Positions 27,617 through 38,252 of a stretch of 64,000 nt of DNA are shown here, piece after piece (positions within the stretch are counted from its first letter, which is position 1; the number at the start of each line of letters is the position of its first letter). Made by a program: the position numbers and the translations under genes. Source of the DNA: Actinomycetota bacterium (GTDB lineage Bacteria; Actinomycetota; Actinomycetes; S36-B12; CAIYMF01); assembly GCA_020161245.1 (NCBI GenBank), contig JAIUOK010000017.1, forward strand, positions 1 to 64,000. The letters are read 5' to 3'. Below the pieces are notes generated by a model. The model saw only the letters and a list, made by a program, of their open reading frames with translations. It ran no database searches and had not been told where the DNA came from.

Positions 27617-28261
27617 TCAGGCCTCCGCAGCGACCAGCTCGCGCTCGAAGGCCGGCGCACCGACCGACAGCGCCGCGAAGCGCCGGCGGGAGTACTCGAC
27701 CACGGTGACGACGAGGTTGGTCGTGAGCGTGACGATCGCGGCGACGAGCACGGGGATGTCGGTCGCCAGGATGGCGAAGCTCAGCCAGAGCGACTGCGAC
27801 ACCACCTTGAGCACCTGCGTTGTGAGCGACAGCGCCGACGGCCCCATGCCCCGGCGCAGCCAGACGGTCTCGTACACCTGAGGCCACATCCCGAACAGGC
27901 CGATGGCGAAGGCCAGGAAGCCCACCTGCTCGGGCTCGAGGCGCGAGCCGATCGCCAGGAACAGCGCCGTCACGGCACCGAGCAGCACCGCCCGGCGGGT
28001 GCGGCTCCACGCAGCGGGCACGAGCAGCACGATGGCGACGGCGCCGGACACCAGGAAGACGTTGCCGGGGATCTGCGGCAGCGAGTGGGCGCGGACCCCG
28101 TAGTACATCCACGAGGTGCACGAGATCGCGGCGATCGCCCACGTCCACGGCGAGACGCCCCCCATGCCGGGGTTGCGGACGATGCGCAGGATCTGCGGCA
28201 CGACCATCGCCACACCGAGGGCGGAGCCGAGGTAGGCGAGGAGGTCGACGGAGAGGTGCAT
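27617..28261 (-). CDS. PQ-loop (SWEET/MtN3-like) membrane protein
   Basis: 214 residues with about 7 membrane helices. Two PQ motifs are visible, MVVPQILRIVRNP in helix 1 and FGMWPQVYETVWLRRG in the second half, each followed by polar turns and SW/SLW. This is two SemiSWEET-type units joined, or a SWEET-like arrangement. Such proteins move sugars or amino acids down gradients. Two CTGnAnCGATACAG sites and a divergent LacI regulator lie immediately upstream, which supports substrate-controlled expression. A cytosolic tail follows the last helix. Confidence 0.85.
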   Translation of the reverse strand: MHLSVDLLAYLGSALGVAMVVPQILRIVRNPGMGGVSPWTWAIAAISCTSWMYYGVRAHSLPQIPGNVFLVSGAVAIVLLVPAAWSRTRRAVLLGAVTALFLAIGSRLEPEQVGFLAFAIGLFGMWPQVYETVWLRRGMGPSALSLTTQVLKVVSQSLWLSFAILATDIPVLVAAIVTLTTNLVVTVVEYSRRRFAALSVGAPAFERELVAAEA

Positions 28262-28279
28262 GGGGCTGGCTTCCTACTT

Positions 28280-28308
28280 CTGTACCGATACAGTCTGGAA
28301 CGATACAG
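28280..28308. promoter_or_regulatory. Paired operator sites between PQ-loop gene and LacI regulator
   Basis: Two 14-mers in tandem, 15 bp start to start: CTGTACCGATACAG (28280-28293, an inverted repeat with arms CTGTA/TACAG) and CTGGAACGATACAG (28295-28308). Both keep CGATACAG. They sit 19-47 bp upstream of the PQ-loop start and 42-70 bp upstream of the regulator start, where a repressor could control both genes. Direct autoregulation by the LacI protein is inference. Confidence 0.7.
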
Positions 28309-28349
28309 CACGAACGCGGGAAAGCCCGCATCCATTCCCGGAGGCCGCG

Positions 28350-29396
28350 GTGGGGACCGACCGCCCGACGCTGGACACGGTGGCCAAGGCCGCCGGGGTC
28401 TCGCGCATGACGGTCTCGAACGCCTACAACCGTCCGGACCAGCTCTCCGCCGCCACCCGCGAACGGGTGCTCGCCGTCGCAGCGGAGCTCGGCTACTCCG
28501 GGCCCGACCCGGCCGGCCGCTCCCTGCGGCGGGGCCGCACCGGCACGATCGGCGTCGTCATCACCGAGAGCCTCTCGTACGCGTTCACCGACCCGGGCCT
28601 CGTCTCGATGCTGCGCGGTGTGGCCGACGAGCTCACCCCCGCCGGGCGGGCGATGCTGCTCGCGCCGATGTCGGGCACCGACCAGTCGGCGTCCGTCGTA
28701 CGCGACGCGATCGTCGACGCGTTCCTCATCTGCTCGCTGCCCGACGACGACGACGCCGTGTCCGCGATCAAGTCGCGCGGCCTGCCGTTCGTCACGATCG
28801 GGAACCCACGGATCAAGGGCCATCCGTGGATCGGCGTCGACAACACCTCGGCCGCCGCTCTCGCCGCGGAGCACCTGGTCGGCCTCGGCCACCGCAGGCT
28901 CGCCGTCGTCGGGGTCCCCCCGGTGATGGCGCTCGAGCCCGAGGGCCCGGTCGTCGTGTCACGACGGGGCTTCGCGCACCGCGTCGAAGGCTTCATCGCG
29001 GCCGCAGGCCGGGCCGGCGTCGAGGACGTCGCCGTCGTCGAGGCCTGGACCAACTCCACCGACGCCGGCGCCGAGGCGGCCCGGCCGCTGATGACCGGAC
29101 GCCGCCGGCCCACCGCCGTATTCGCCGTGAGCGACGCCCTGGCCCTCGGCGTCCTCGGCGCTGCGGCCGACGCCGACCTGCACGTGCCGGGCGACCTGTC
29201 GGTGGTCGGCTTCGACGGCATCGACGAGGGCGCCTACAGCCGCCCGCCGCTCACCACCGTCGCGCAGGACCTGCGCCAGCAGGGCCGGCGCGCCGCCGCG
29301 GCGCTGCTGTCGCTCATCGAGGGCGGCAGCCCGCGGCTGGGGAAGGTCTCGCCTCAGCTGGTCGTGCGCGCGAGCACCGCCAGGCCCGCGCGCTGA
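28350..29396 (+). CDS. LacI-family transcriptional regulator
   Basis: 348 residues. The N-terminal helix-turn-helix (TLDTVAKAAGVSRMTVSNAYNRPDQLSAATRERVLAVAAELGY) plus hinge is followed by a periplasmic-binding-protein-like effector domain ending SVVGFDGIDEGAYSRPPLTTVAQDLRQQG. The GTG at 28350 is favoured by GGAGG 6 bp upstream; the upstream ATG at 28260 would run through the operators. It probably binds the two CGATACAG sites and controls the divergent PQ-loop transporter. Effector unknown, likely a sugar by family precedent. Confidence 0.93.
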   Translation: MGTDRPTLDTVAKAAGVSRMTVSNAYNRPDQLSAATRERVLAVAAELGYSGPDPAGRSLRRGRTGTIGVVITESLSYAFTDPGLVSMLRGVADELTPAGRAMLLAPMSGTDQSASVVRDAIVDAFLICSLPDDDDAVSAIKSRGLPFVTIGNPRIKGHPWIGVDNTSAAALAAEHLVGLGHRRLAVVGVPPVMALEPEGPVVVSRRGFAHRVEGFIAAAGRAGVEDVAVVEAWTNSTDAGAEAARPLMTGRRRPTAVFAVSDALALGVLGAAADADLHVPGDLSVVGFDGIDEGAYSRPPLTTVAQDLRQQGRRAAAALLSLIEGGSPRLGKVSPQLVVRASTARPAR

Positions 29397-29408
29397 GACC
29401 GGGCGGGA

Positions 29409-30065
29409 TCAGCGGACGACGCTGAGCCGCACAGGGCCGGCGGTGGCCCGGACGAAGACCTGGCCCGCCGGCGTCGTCAGCCGCTTCCAGCCGCTCGTCG
29501 TGCCCGTCTCGATGCGGGCACCCGGGTGCGACAGGAACCCGAGCAGCCGGGCGGCGTGAAGCGCGCGCATCGGCACCCCGCCCCAGCCGGGCGCGTCCCA
29601 CGCGGCCTCGGCCAGCAGCTCGGCGTTCACCGAGCCGGTGGCCGGCACGGACGCGCGGAACGCCGCCACCGCGGTGTCGACGCGCGGGGTGACATCGCCG
29701 GCGATGCCCTTCTCCCCCGGGCTCCACGGGGTGCGCGGCGGCAGCACGGCGAGCGACGGCGACCCGGTGATGGGGTCGGGCAGCGGGACGTCGAGGTGCG
29801 GGCCCATGCGCGCCACGTCGCCGATGACGTCGCGCAGCCGGCCGGCAGAGACCGTGGTGTCGAGCGGCTCCGCGACCTCCTCGGCCAGCGGGAGCGCGAT
29901 GAGCACCAGCACGTCCATCGGGCTCGGCGCGTACACGCCGACGACCGAGCCGCGGGCCTGCACGCGCACGGCGCTGCGCTCGTCCCACGACGTCACGCGG
30001 CTGAGGTACGCCGCCAGATAGGCCACCTCGTCCTTGGCCAAGCGCAGGGCGGTCACGGTGCTCAC
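29409..30065 (-). CDS. Conserved actinobacterial hypothetical protein
   Basis: 218 residues from the GTG at 30065 (MSTVTALRLAKDEVAYLAAYLSRVTSWDERSAVRVQA...). No signal peptide or membrane helix. The mid-section (YAPSPMDVLVLIALPLAE) and the C-terminal wHTH-like stretch (ALHAARLLGFLSHPGARIETGTTSGWKRLTTPAG) suggest a globular alpha/beta protein. Its position just downstream of the thioesterase matches Rv2474c in mycobacteria as I recall it. Function unknown. Confidence 0.8.
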   Translation of the reverse strand: MSTVTALRLAKDEVAYLAAYLSRVTSWDERSAVRVQARGSVVGVYAPSPMDVLVLIALPLAEEVAEPLDTTVSAGRLRDVIGDVARMGPHLDVPLPDPITGSPSLAVLPPRTPWSPGEKGIAGDVTPRVDTAVAAFRASVPATGSVNAELLAEAAWDAPGWGGVPMRALHAARLLGFLSHPGARIETGTTSGWKRLTTPAGQVFVRATAGPVRLSVVR

Positions 30066-30070
30066 ACCCG

Positions 30071-30499
30071 TCAGCCTGTCACCGGCGGCGCGCCGTCGTC
30101 GGCGAACTGCTCGAGGTAGCTGCGCAGCGTGTCGTCGACGGGCGTGGGCGCGAGCGACTCGCGGTCGACCTGGACGAGCACCGACCGGCCCGTGGCGTAC
30201 ACGACGCCGAGCTCGGGCTCGCGCACCTCGTGGGCGAAGACGTACGACGTGCGGCCGATCCGCTCGAGCCACGTGTCGACGGCGACCGGCTCGGGGCGGT
30301 GGTAGAGCACCTCGCGGTAGTCGATCTCCACCCGGGCCACGACGGTGTCCTGCGACTCGTGCCGCAGGCCGCCGCGCCACCGCATGATGATCTCCATGCG
30401 CGCCTCCTGGAGGTACGCGCCGAAGACCACGTTGTTGATGTGCCCCAGCCAGTCGAGGTCGGCCGTCCGCGTCTGCAGCAGAAACCGGTGGCGGGCCAC
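30071..30499 (-). CDS. Acyl-CoA thioesterase (4HBT hot-dog fold)
   Basis: 142 residues. Hot-dog thioesterase: the catalytic Asp/Asn region is LDWLGHINNVVFGAYLQEAR, followed by the long helix and VVARVEIDYREVLYHRPEPVAVDTWLERIG. Hydrolyses acyl-CoA; chain preference unknown. The GTG at 30499 lies 1 bp after the EttA stop, so translation is coupled. Same order as Rv2477c (EttA) and Rv2475c (thioesterase) but without the glutamate dehydrogenase gene that I recall between them in mycobacteria. Confidence 0.9.
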   Translation of the reverse strand: MARHRFLLQTRTADLDWLGHINNVVFGAYLQEARMEIIMRWRGGLRHESQDTVVARVEIDYREVLYHRPEPVAVDTWLERIGRTSYVFAHEVREPELGVVYATGRSVLVQVDRESLAPTPVDDTLRSYLEQFADDGAPPVTG

Positions 30500-30500
30500 C

Positions 30501-32198
<1,698 letters not shown>

Positions 32199-32409
32199 AG
32201 CCCGACACCCTACGGGAGCCGGAGGCGCCCACCGTCCGCACGGGGACCATCACCGCTGGTCATCGGCCTGAGCCCGCGAGTGCTCGATCGTGTCCCAGCC
32301 TGGCCGAAGTGCTGACGGCGGTTGCGGTGCTGGGGCACACTCGCGGCGTCCGCGGGCGGCGGACGGGGAGCCTGGCGAGCAGCGCCGGGCCCGGGGAAGG
32401 GTTCCTGGA

Positions 32410-34392
32410 GTGTTCCGTCGCCGCGCGATCGTCGTCCTCGCCGCCGCTGCAGCCGTTTTCGGGGTCGTCGCCCCGGCCGGTGCGGCCACCGCCGTCCCGA
32501 AGGCGGGCGTGGCGGTCTGGGCCAGGCCTGCCGGGCCGCTGGTCGCGAGCGCGACCAGCCCGGGGACCTACCTGGCCACGTTCACCACGAGCGCGCTCGC
32601 GCCCGACCGCTACGTGGTGACGCTCCCGGCCGGCGCCACGCGCCCGACGAAGGTAGCGACGTCGCTGCTCGTCGGCTGCAAGGCGGCGTCGCCCGTCGTC
32701 GGCACCGACACCTCCGGCCGATGGACCATCTCGGTCGCGCTCGCCTGCACGCGGACCACCACGACCTTCACGACGTCGTTCGCCACGGCCCTGTCCAAGG
32801 CCGGAACCACGTCGTTCGCCTGGCAGGTCGCCAAGGGCGCGTCGCCCGCCATCACCGGCAGCCTCTCCGGCCCGCGGGTTGTCGCGGCCGCGCTGGCGAA
32901 GGTGGGCCTCTCGGCTGCACCGACGTCGATCCCGGCGGACGGCTACGCGACAGCGAACCTGACCGCCACCCCGACCGACGCGTTCGGCAACCCGGTGGCG
33001 GCGACCGTCGCGCTGGCGAGTGCGACGTTCACCGCTGGGTCGTTCTCGAACCAGCCTGGTACTGAGCCAGTCGTCTCGGCGTTCACGGGCACCTCGGCGA
33101 TCCTGTCGGCCGGCACCGCCGATGGGAGCTGGACCGGTTCCGTCACGGCAACCGCTGGGAGCACTGTCGTCACGTCGCCGCCCGCGACTGTGGCTCTGAC
33201 TCCCGCAGCCATCGCCTCGCTGTCTGTCGCGCTGACCAAGCCGGATCCACTTCTCGCTGACGCCGGCTCCGTCATCACGGTCGTAGTGACAGCTCGGGAC
33301 GTGCAGGGCCGCCCGCTGGCGGGCCGCTCCGGGGCCATCTCCGTGACCCAGGACGACCCCGGCAGCACCGGCCTGCAGCCGCTGCTCGACAACCAGGACG
33401 GCACGTACACGACCAGGTTCCGGGTCTCAGGCGATGCCGGAGATCGCACGATCCGTGCCACGGCCGGGCTCGTGACCGGCAGCGCCACGTACTCGTCGAC
33501 CGCGACCGGGTCCCTGGCCGTGCTCTCCCGCGGCGAGCTGTTCACCGGTGCCGACATCGGCAGCGCGAGGGACGGCGCCCCGTTCCTGGCTGGTTCGGGC
33601 GTTCAGTCGATCCGCATCGTGTGGACAAGCCCCCGCGCGGTCCCGTCTGCGACGGGATCCGCTGACCAGCAGCTGGACGTGCTGCTGCCGACCGGGTTCG
33701 GCAGCTGGGTCCCGACGGCTTCCGGCGGAACTTGCGTGCTGCCGAACAAGCCCACCGTCGGCCTGGTGGGCCAGCGCTCACGCGTGCAGGTGACCGGCAT
33801 GGTGTGTGCGGCCGGCGGCACGATCACGCTCGATCTCTACCGCACCGCTGGCCCGGTGGCGGAGGGCACGTCCTTCACCTTCGACTCCGTGCTCAGCGAG
33901 AGCACCGAGGTCGGCCTGCAGGCAAGCCAACTGAGCCGTTCCGCGGCGTTCGGACCGGCTCAGGCGCCTTCGCGATCCGTCGACATCGTCTACGGCGACA
34001 AGCATCCTGACGATCCGTACACCCGGTCGGTCACTCTGACCGTGCTCAAGCCCGACGGAACGGTCGACACGGAGTACACCGGGGATATCGAGTTCGGCCT
34101 GGCTCGCTGCGGCGAGCCTCGATGGACGACCTATGCCGTCGTCGACGGGGTCGCCGAGATCCAAGCCGTCTCGCCCGAGAAATTCTCCAAGGTCGAGGCT
34201 AGCGCCGACGGCACACAGGTCCCGGACAGCACCAGGTCGACCGACCTGTGGGCAGCTCGAACGAGCGACGGCCTGTCGAACATCGCGTCCAGCTCGTTCG
34301 AGCTCGGCGCCGACGATGGCTTCCTGATCTCGGACGGCTTTGTCGTCCAGCCGCGCATCGGCATCATCTGCCCCGTGCGGTCCGGGTTCTGA
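32410..34392 (+). CDS. Secreted protein with Ig-like (invasin-type) domains
   Basis: 660 residues from the GTG at 32410, chosen because it begins a clean signal peptide (MFRRRAIVVLAAAAAVFGVVAPAGAATA); GGGAAGGG lies just upstream. About 165-380 contains two bacterial Ig-like/Big_1-type units: SAAPTSIPADGYATANLTATPTDAFGNPVA and LADAGSVITVVVTARDVQGRPLAGRSG...DNQDGTYTTRFRVSGDAGDRTI. The rest is beta-rich with few cysteines (one near CKAAS and a late pair). No sortase signal or anchor is seen. Probably extracellular; adhesive or structural role is inference. Confidence 0.85.
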   Translation: MFRRRAIVVLAAAAAVFGVVAPAGAATAVPKAGVAVWARPAGPLVASATSPGTYLATFTTSALAPDRYVVTLPAGATRPTKVATSLLVGCKAASPVVGTDTSGRWTISVALACTRTTTTFTTSFATALSKAGTTSFAWQVAKGASPAITGSLSGPRVVAAALAKVGLSAAPTSIPADGYATANLTATPTDAFGNPVAATVALASATFTAGSFSNQPGTEPVVSAFTGTSAILSAGTADGSWTGSVTATAGSTVVTSPPATVALTPAAIASLSVALTKPDPLLADAGSVITVVVTARDVQGRPLAGRSGAISVTQDDPGSTGLQPLLDNQDGTYTTRFRVSGDAGDRTIRATAGLVTGSATYSSTATGSLAVLSRGELFTGADIGSARDGAPFLAGSGVQSIRIVWTSPRAVPSATGSADQQLDVLLPTGFGSWVPTASGGTCVLPNKPTVGLVGQRSRVQVTGMVCAAGGTITLDLYRTAGPVAEGTSFTFDSVLSESTEVGLQASQLSRSAAFGPAQAPSRSVDIVYGDKHPDDPYTRSVTLTVLKPDGTVDTEYTGDIEFGLARCGEPRWTTYAVVDGVAEIQAVSPEKFSKVEASADGTQVPDSTRSTDLWAARTSDGLSNIASSSFELGADDGFLISDGFVVQPRIGIICPVRSGF

Positions 34393-34423
34393 GGCTCGTT
34401 GCCTGCAAGCGTGAGCACGCGGC

Positions 34424-37400
34424 TCAGCCGCCGCCCAGCGAGTCTCTGACCTGCTGGGCGGCGGCGATGATGTCCGGGTCGCCCGAGCGCTCGGCCGTCT
34501 CGCACGCGCGCTCGGCCCAGATTCGCGCCCCGTCCTCGTCGCCCTGGCGCTGCGCGACCATCGCCCGGGTCGTCAGCGTGTCCGCCTCCACCGAGACCAG
34601 GCCGACCTCGGCGGCAGAGGTGGCGGCAGACTCGGCGAGCCGGGCCGCCTCGTCCAGATCTCCGAGGTGCATCAGGGCGTATCCGCGGTTGCCCGACGCC
34701 ATGGCGACGCCGGCGCGGTGTCCCACCATGGCGAACTCCTCGGCCGCCGCCGCGAACACGCGCTCGGCCTCGGCCCAGTCCTCGACTGCGAGTGCCAGGA
34801 AGCCCAGGTTGTTGAGCACGGCCGCCCGCTCCTCGACCCGGCCGAGGCGGCCGGCCCTCTCGAGCGCCCTGCGGTAGGTGGCCCTCGCCGGCTCGAGCTG
34901 GCCTGAGCGCTCGTGCACCTCGCCGCGGAACATCAGTGCCGTGACGAGCCCGCTGAGATCTTCGGCCGAATCCAGCAGCGGGATGGCGGCGTCGAGGTCG
35001 TCGGCCGCCGCGTCGAGGCTGCCTACCCGCGCGCTCTGCCACCCGCGCTCCGTGAGCAGGCGGGCGAAGGTCGCATCGCCGCCGCCTCGGCCCAGCCCCG
35101 CTGCGACCGCGGCCGCGGCGTGCTCCATCCGACCGAGCAGGTACAGCGTGCGGGCGCGCTCGAGCAGGAGCCGCCGAGGATCGGCGCCGTCAGGGAGCGA
35201 CGCGAGGGCGTCGTCGACGGCGGCGAGGGCATCGTCGTATGCGCCGGTCCGGCGCTTCACCGCGACCAGGTGCTCCCGCGACGAGACCAGCAGGTCCAGG
35301 TCTGCCGCGGCCTCGGCCTCCTCCGAAGCTGTGGTGAAGGCGTGCACGGCGCCCTCGTAGTCGCCGAGCGCCTCGAGGCTGTCGCCCAGGTCCTGCAGGA
35401 TCGCGGCCAGCCGCGGGTCCTTGGGCTGCTCCCCGGCCGACCGCGCCGCCCGGCGGAGGGACTCGGCCGCCTCGGCGTGGGCGTAGACGGCGCGGGCGTC
35501 GTCCGCCGCGCTCACGAGGTAGGGCAGCGCCAGCCGCAGGGCCCCGCCCTCGTAGAGGTGGGCGCCGATGGCCGCGCTCGCCTCGGGGCCGGGCGGGAGC
35601 TCGCAGGCCGTGGCCTCGGCCGAGCGCAGATGCAGGTCGCGCGACCTCGCAGGCGAGAGCCGCTCGAGGACGGCGTCGCGCAGCAGCGCGTGCCGGAACT
35701 GGCGCCGGCCGGCGTCGTCGACGAGCAGACGCATCCGCACGAGCCGGTCGAGCCGCTCCGCCGCCGTCTCGGCGTCGAGCTCGAGCACGCGCGCCACGAC
35801 GCCGGTGGACGGGTGGGAGCCCGACATCGCGGCGGCCGCGAGCGTGTCGGCGAGCAGCGGCGGCAGCTCGTCGACGCGGGCGCCGAACAGCACCGACACA
35901 TTACGCGGCAGGTCGGCGTCCGCCGCGGTCGCGGACAGCCGCCATCGGCCGTCGCGCGGCACCACGGCGCCGTCGTCGACCAGCCGCGCCACGAGCTCGA
36001 CGGCGAACAGCGGGTTGCCCTCCGTGCGGTCGAGCACGAGCGAGACCACCCGGGCGTCGGGCTCGCCGCCGAGCTCGCCCGCGAGCAGCTCCTGGATGCC
36101 TGCCTCGTCGAGCGGCCCGAGCGGCACCGCGTCGGCGCCCGCGCCGACGAGCGTCTCGATGCCCGGCGCCCCCGGCCGCGACGTCGCGATCACCGCCGGC
36201 GCGGCCCCGGGCGTGCGCACGAGATCGACGACGACACCGAGGGTCGCGTCGTCGGTCCAGTGCAGGTCCTCGACGACGACCAGCAGCCGGCCGTCGGCGG
36301 CGTGCGAGCGCATCCACGCCACGAGCGAGCGCGACACGGCGGAGCGCGCGGCCTCCGGCTCGAGGCCCGACAGCGGGTCGCCCTCGGTCGGCTCCACCAG
36401 CGCCTGCAGCAGCGGGTCGGCGAGCCCGTCGACGTCGGAGAGCAGCCGCACGAAGGGCAGGTACGGGGCCCCCGCGCCGTACGACGCAGCAGCGAGCCGT
36501 ACGACGCCGAGGCCGCGCGCCCGTGCCTGCTCCTCGACCCAGCGCGCCAGCGTGCTCTTACCGCCGCCGGCATCCCCGACGAGGACGGCGCAGCCGCCGT
36601 CGAGCACCTGCTCGAGCGCCGCCCGCTCGGCGGCCCGCGCCACGATCGCCCTGCCGCCGCCCACCTCGGCACGCGCGGCCGGCACGCGTCCGACGAGGCG
36701 CACCGCCGGGACGGGCTCGGCGCGCCCCTTCACGGCGAGCGCACCGAGGTCCTCGAAGACGAACAGCCCGTCGCGGACCATCCGGGCGGTCTCGGCCCCC
36801 ACGTACGTCGTGCCGGTGGGTGCGAGCGACTCGAGGCGCTGCGCCAGGACGACGGCCTCGCCGAGCACGGCGTAGTCGAGGCGCGCCTGCGAGCCGACCA
36901 TGCGGGCGTACACCTCGCCGGTGTTGATGCCTACATGCAGCGAGAGCGTCTGCGCCGCAGGGTGCGACGAGAGCAGCGGCAGCTGCTCGTGCATCTCCAG
37001 CGCCGCCATCACCGCGCGCTCGGCGTCGTCCTCGTGCGCGATCGGCGCACCGAAGAACGCGAGGATCGCGTCGCCCGCGAACTTCTCCACGGCCCCGCCG
37101 TAGCGGTCGACGATCCGCGTCAGGCCGGCGACCACGGGGTCGATGACCCGCGCCAGCTCCACCGGCTCGAGCGACCCCGCGAGCGCGGTGAAGCCCGAGA
37201 GGTCGGCGAAGACGGCGGTGACGGTACGGCGGTCCTCGACCAGCGCGTCCTCGACCAGCCGGTCGGCCACCGGGCCGCTGACGAACGCTCGCAGCACATC
37301 GCCGACGCGCTGGTCGCGAGCCTCGTTCGACAGGACCGACTCGCCCAGCGGCGCGCCGCACTCCGAGCAGAAGCGGGCGTCGTCCGCTGCGGCGCGGCCG

Positions 37401-37435
37401 CAGCGGGCGCACCCCGTCGCCGCGGTCTGCCCCAC
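34424..37435 (-). CDS. Zinc-ribbon / class III cyclase / AAA ATPase / TPR protein
   Basis: 1003 residues with a GTG start. A zinc ribbon (C9-x2-C12 ... C23-x2-C26) precedes one class III cyclase domain (about 70-250), a STAND/AAA ATPase (P-loop GDAGGGKST near 285-293) and TPR-like repeats (about 640-1000). Metal-binding aspartates are present (FADLSGFTAL and KFAGDAILAF), but the usual Asn of GDxVNxAxR is Val (LGEAVVLAQRL), so a homodimer may have weak or no cyclase activity. It differs from the 1251-residue protein in having one cyclase domain. Convergent with the Ig-like secreted protein gene. Confidence 0.87.
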   Translation of the reverse strand: MGQTAATGCARCGRAAADDARFCSECGAPLGESVLSNEARDQRVGDVLRAFVSGPVADRLVEDALVEDRRTVTAVFADLSGFTALAGSLEPVELARVIDPVVAGLTRIVDRYGGAVEKFAGDAILAFFGAPIAHEDDAERAVMAALEMHEQLPLLSSHPAAQTLSLHVGINTGEVYARMVGSQARLDYAVLGEAVVLAQRLESLAPTGTTYVGAETARMVRDGLFVFEDLGALAVKGRAEPVPAVRLVGRVPAARAEVGGGRAIVARAAERAALEQVLDGGCAVLVGDAGGGKSTLARWVEEQARARGLGVVRLAAASYGAGAPYLPFVRLLSDVDGLADPLLQALVEPTEGDPLSGLEPEAARSAVSRSLVAWMRSHAADGRLLVVVEDLHWTDDATLGVVVDLVRTPGAAPAVIATSRPGAPGIETLVGAGADAVPLGPLDEAGIQELLAGELGGEPDARVVSLVLDRTEGNPLFAVELVARLVDDGAVVPRDGRWRLSATAADADLPRNVSVLFGARVDELPPLLADTLAAAAMSGSHPSTGVVARVLELDAETAAERLDRLVRMRLLVDDAGRRQFRHALLRDAVLERLSPARSRDLHLRSAEATACELPPGPEASAAIGAHLYEGGALRLALPYLVSAADDARAVYAHAEAAESLRRAARSAGEQPKDPRLAAILQDLGDSLEALGDYEGAVHAFTTASEEAEAAADLDLLVSSREHLVAVKRRTGAYDDALAAVDDALASLPDGADPRRLLLERARTLYLLGRMEHAAAAVAAGLGRGGGDATFARLLTERGWQSARVGSLDAAADDLDAAIPLLDSAEDLSGLVTALMFRGEVHERSGQLEPARATYRRALERAGRLGRVEERAAVLNNLGFLALAVEDWAEAERVFAAAAEEFAMVGHRAGVAMASGNRGYALMHLGDLDEAARLAESAATSAAEVGLVSVEADTLTTRAMVAQRQGDEDGARIWAERACETAERSGDPDIIAAAQQVRDSLGGG

Positions 37436-37483
37436 ATCGCGAGGCTAGGGCCCGACCGGGTGCCGGCGAGGCCGATCGCCGCG

Positions 37484-37906
37484 TCAGGCCGCCACCCCGC
37501 TGCGCTCGACGACGACGGTCTCGCGCTCGGCTGCGAGGTCGGCGGTCTGCGGGCCGCGCGGCGTCCGGACGAAGGCTGCAGTGCCGCGAGCGAGGTCGTG
37601 GCCGACCGACTCGGCCTCCACCTCGAGGGAGGTAATGGTGACGCCGTCCTTCTCGTAGGTGCTCTGGCGCAGCTTGCCCACCACGATGACCGGCTGGCCG
37701 AGCGCCAGAGACGCCGCGACGTTCTCGCCCAGCTGCCGCCAGGCCGAGACCCAGAGGTAGACGGTCTTGCTGCGCCATTGGCCGGCGGCCTTGTCGAACC
37801 AGGCGTCGTCGACGGCCATCCGGAACTTGGCCACCGAGCCGGTCGCAGTCTGCCGCAGGGTGACATCGCCGGTGAGGTTGCCCGAGAGGGTGAGGGTGGA
37901 GCGCAC
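37484..37906 (-). CDS. ssb: Single-stranded DNA-binding protein, short type
   Basis: 140 residues. OB-fold SSB: VRSTLTLSGNLTGDVTLRQTATGSVAKFRMAVDDAWFD...VYLWVSAWRQLGENVAASLALGQPVIVVGKLRQSTYEKDG. The GTG at 37906 has GAGGAGG upstream. It lacks the long disordered region and the acidic DDDIPF-type tip of housekeeping SSB, ending instead in ERETVVVERSGVAA, so it is probably the accessory actinobacterial SSB (SsbB-like; Rv2478c position by memory). Confidence 0.9.
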   Translation of the reverse strand: MRSTLTLSGNLTGDVTLRQTATGSVAKFRMAVDDAWFDKAAGQWRSKTVYLWVSAWRQLGENVAASLALGQPVIVVGKLRQSTYEKDGVTITSLEVEAESVGHDLARGTAAFVRTPRGPQTADLAAERETVVVERSGVAA

Positions 37907-38081
37907 GACGGCCTCCTCGATCCGGGGCCGCCCGTCGCGGCCCGACAGCCCTGACCCTCCGCGCCGCCTCCCCCGCACGGCGCCGATGCGGGGCCTGCCG
38001 CTGTGGACAGGGCGCGTCGCAGTCCGCTTGGGGACAGCGCCTCCGGCGGCCACGGCACAATAGGCGCGGCCCTCGGGCCAG

Positions 38082-38154
38082 GCGCCCGTAGCTCAATGGA
38101 CAGAGCATCCGGTTTCTACCCGGCTGGTTGGGGGTTCGACTCCCTCCGGGCGCA
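38082..38154 (+). tRNA. tRNA-Arg(UCU)
   Basis: 73-nt cloverleaf. Acceptor GCGCCCG pairs with CGGGCGC plus discriminator A; the D-arm contains GCTCAATGGACAGAGC; the anticodon loop TTTCTAC carries TCT; the T-arm is GGGGGTTCGACTCCCTC. CCA is not encoded. The outermost anticodon-stem pair is T-C and thus mismatched, but the four inner pairs are good. Confidence 0.93.
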
Positions 38155-38252
38155 CGTGCCGCCGTAGCAGGACATGCGGTCGCCATAAGGACGTCAGGAA
38201 GTCGTAACCCGGACTTGCGGACAGCAGGGCGCGCGGGGGCCAGGCTGGCTCC

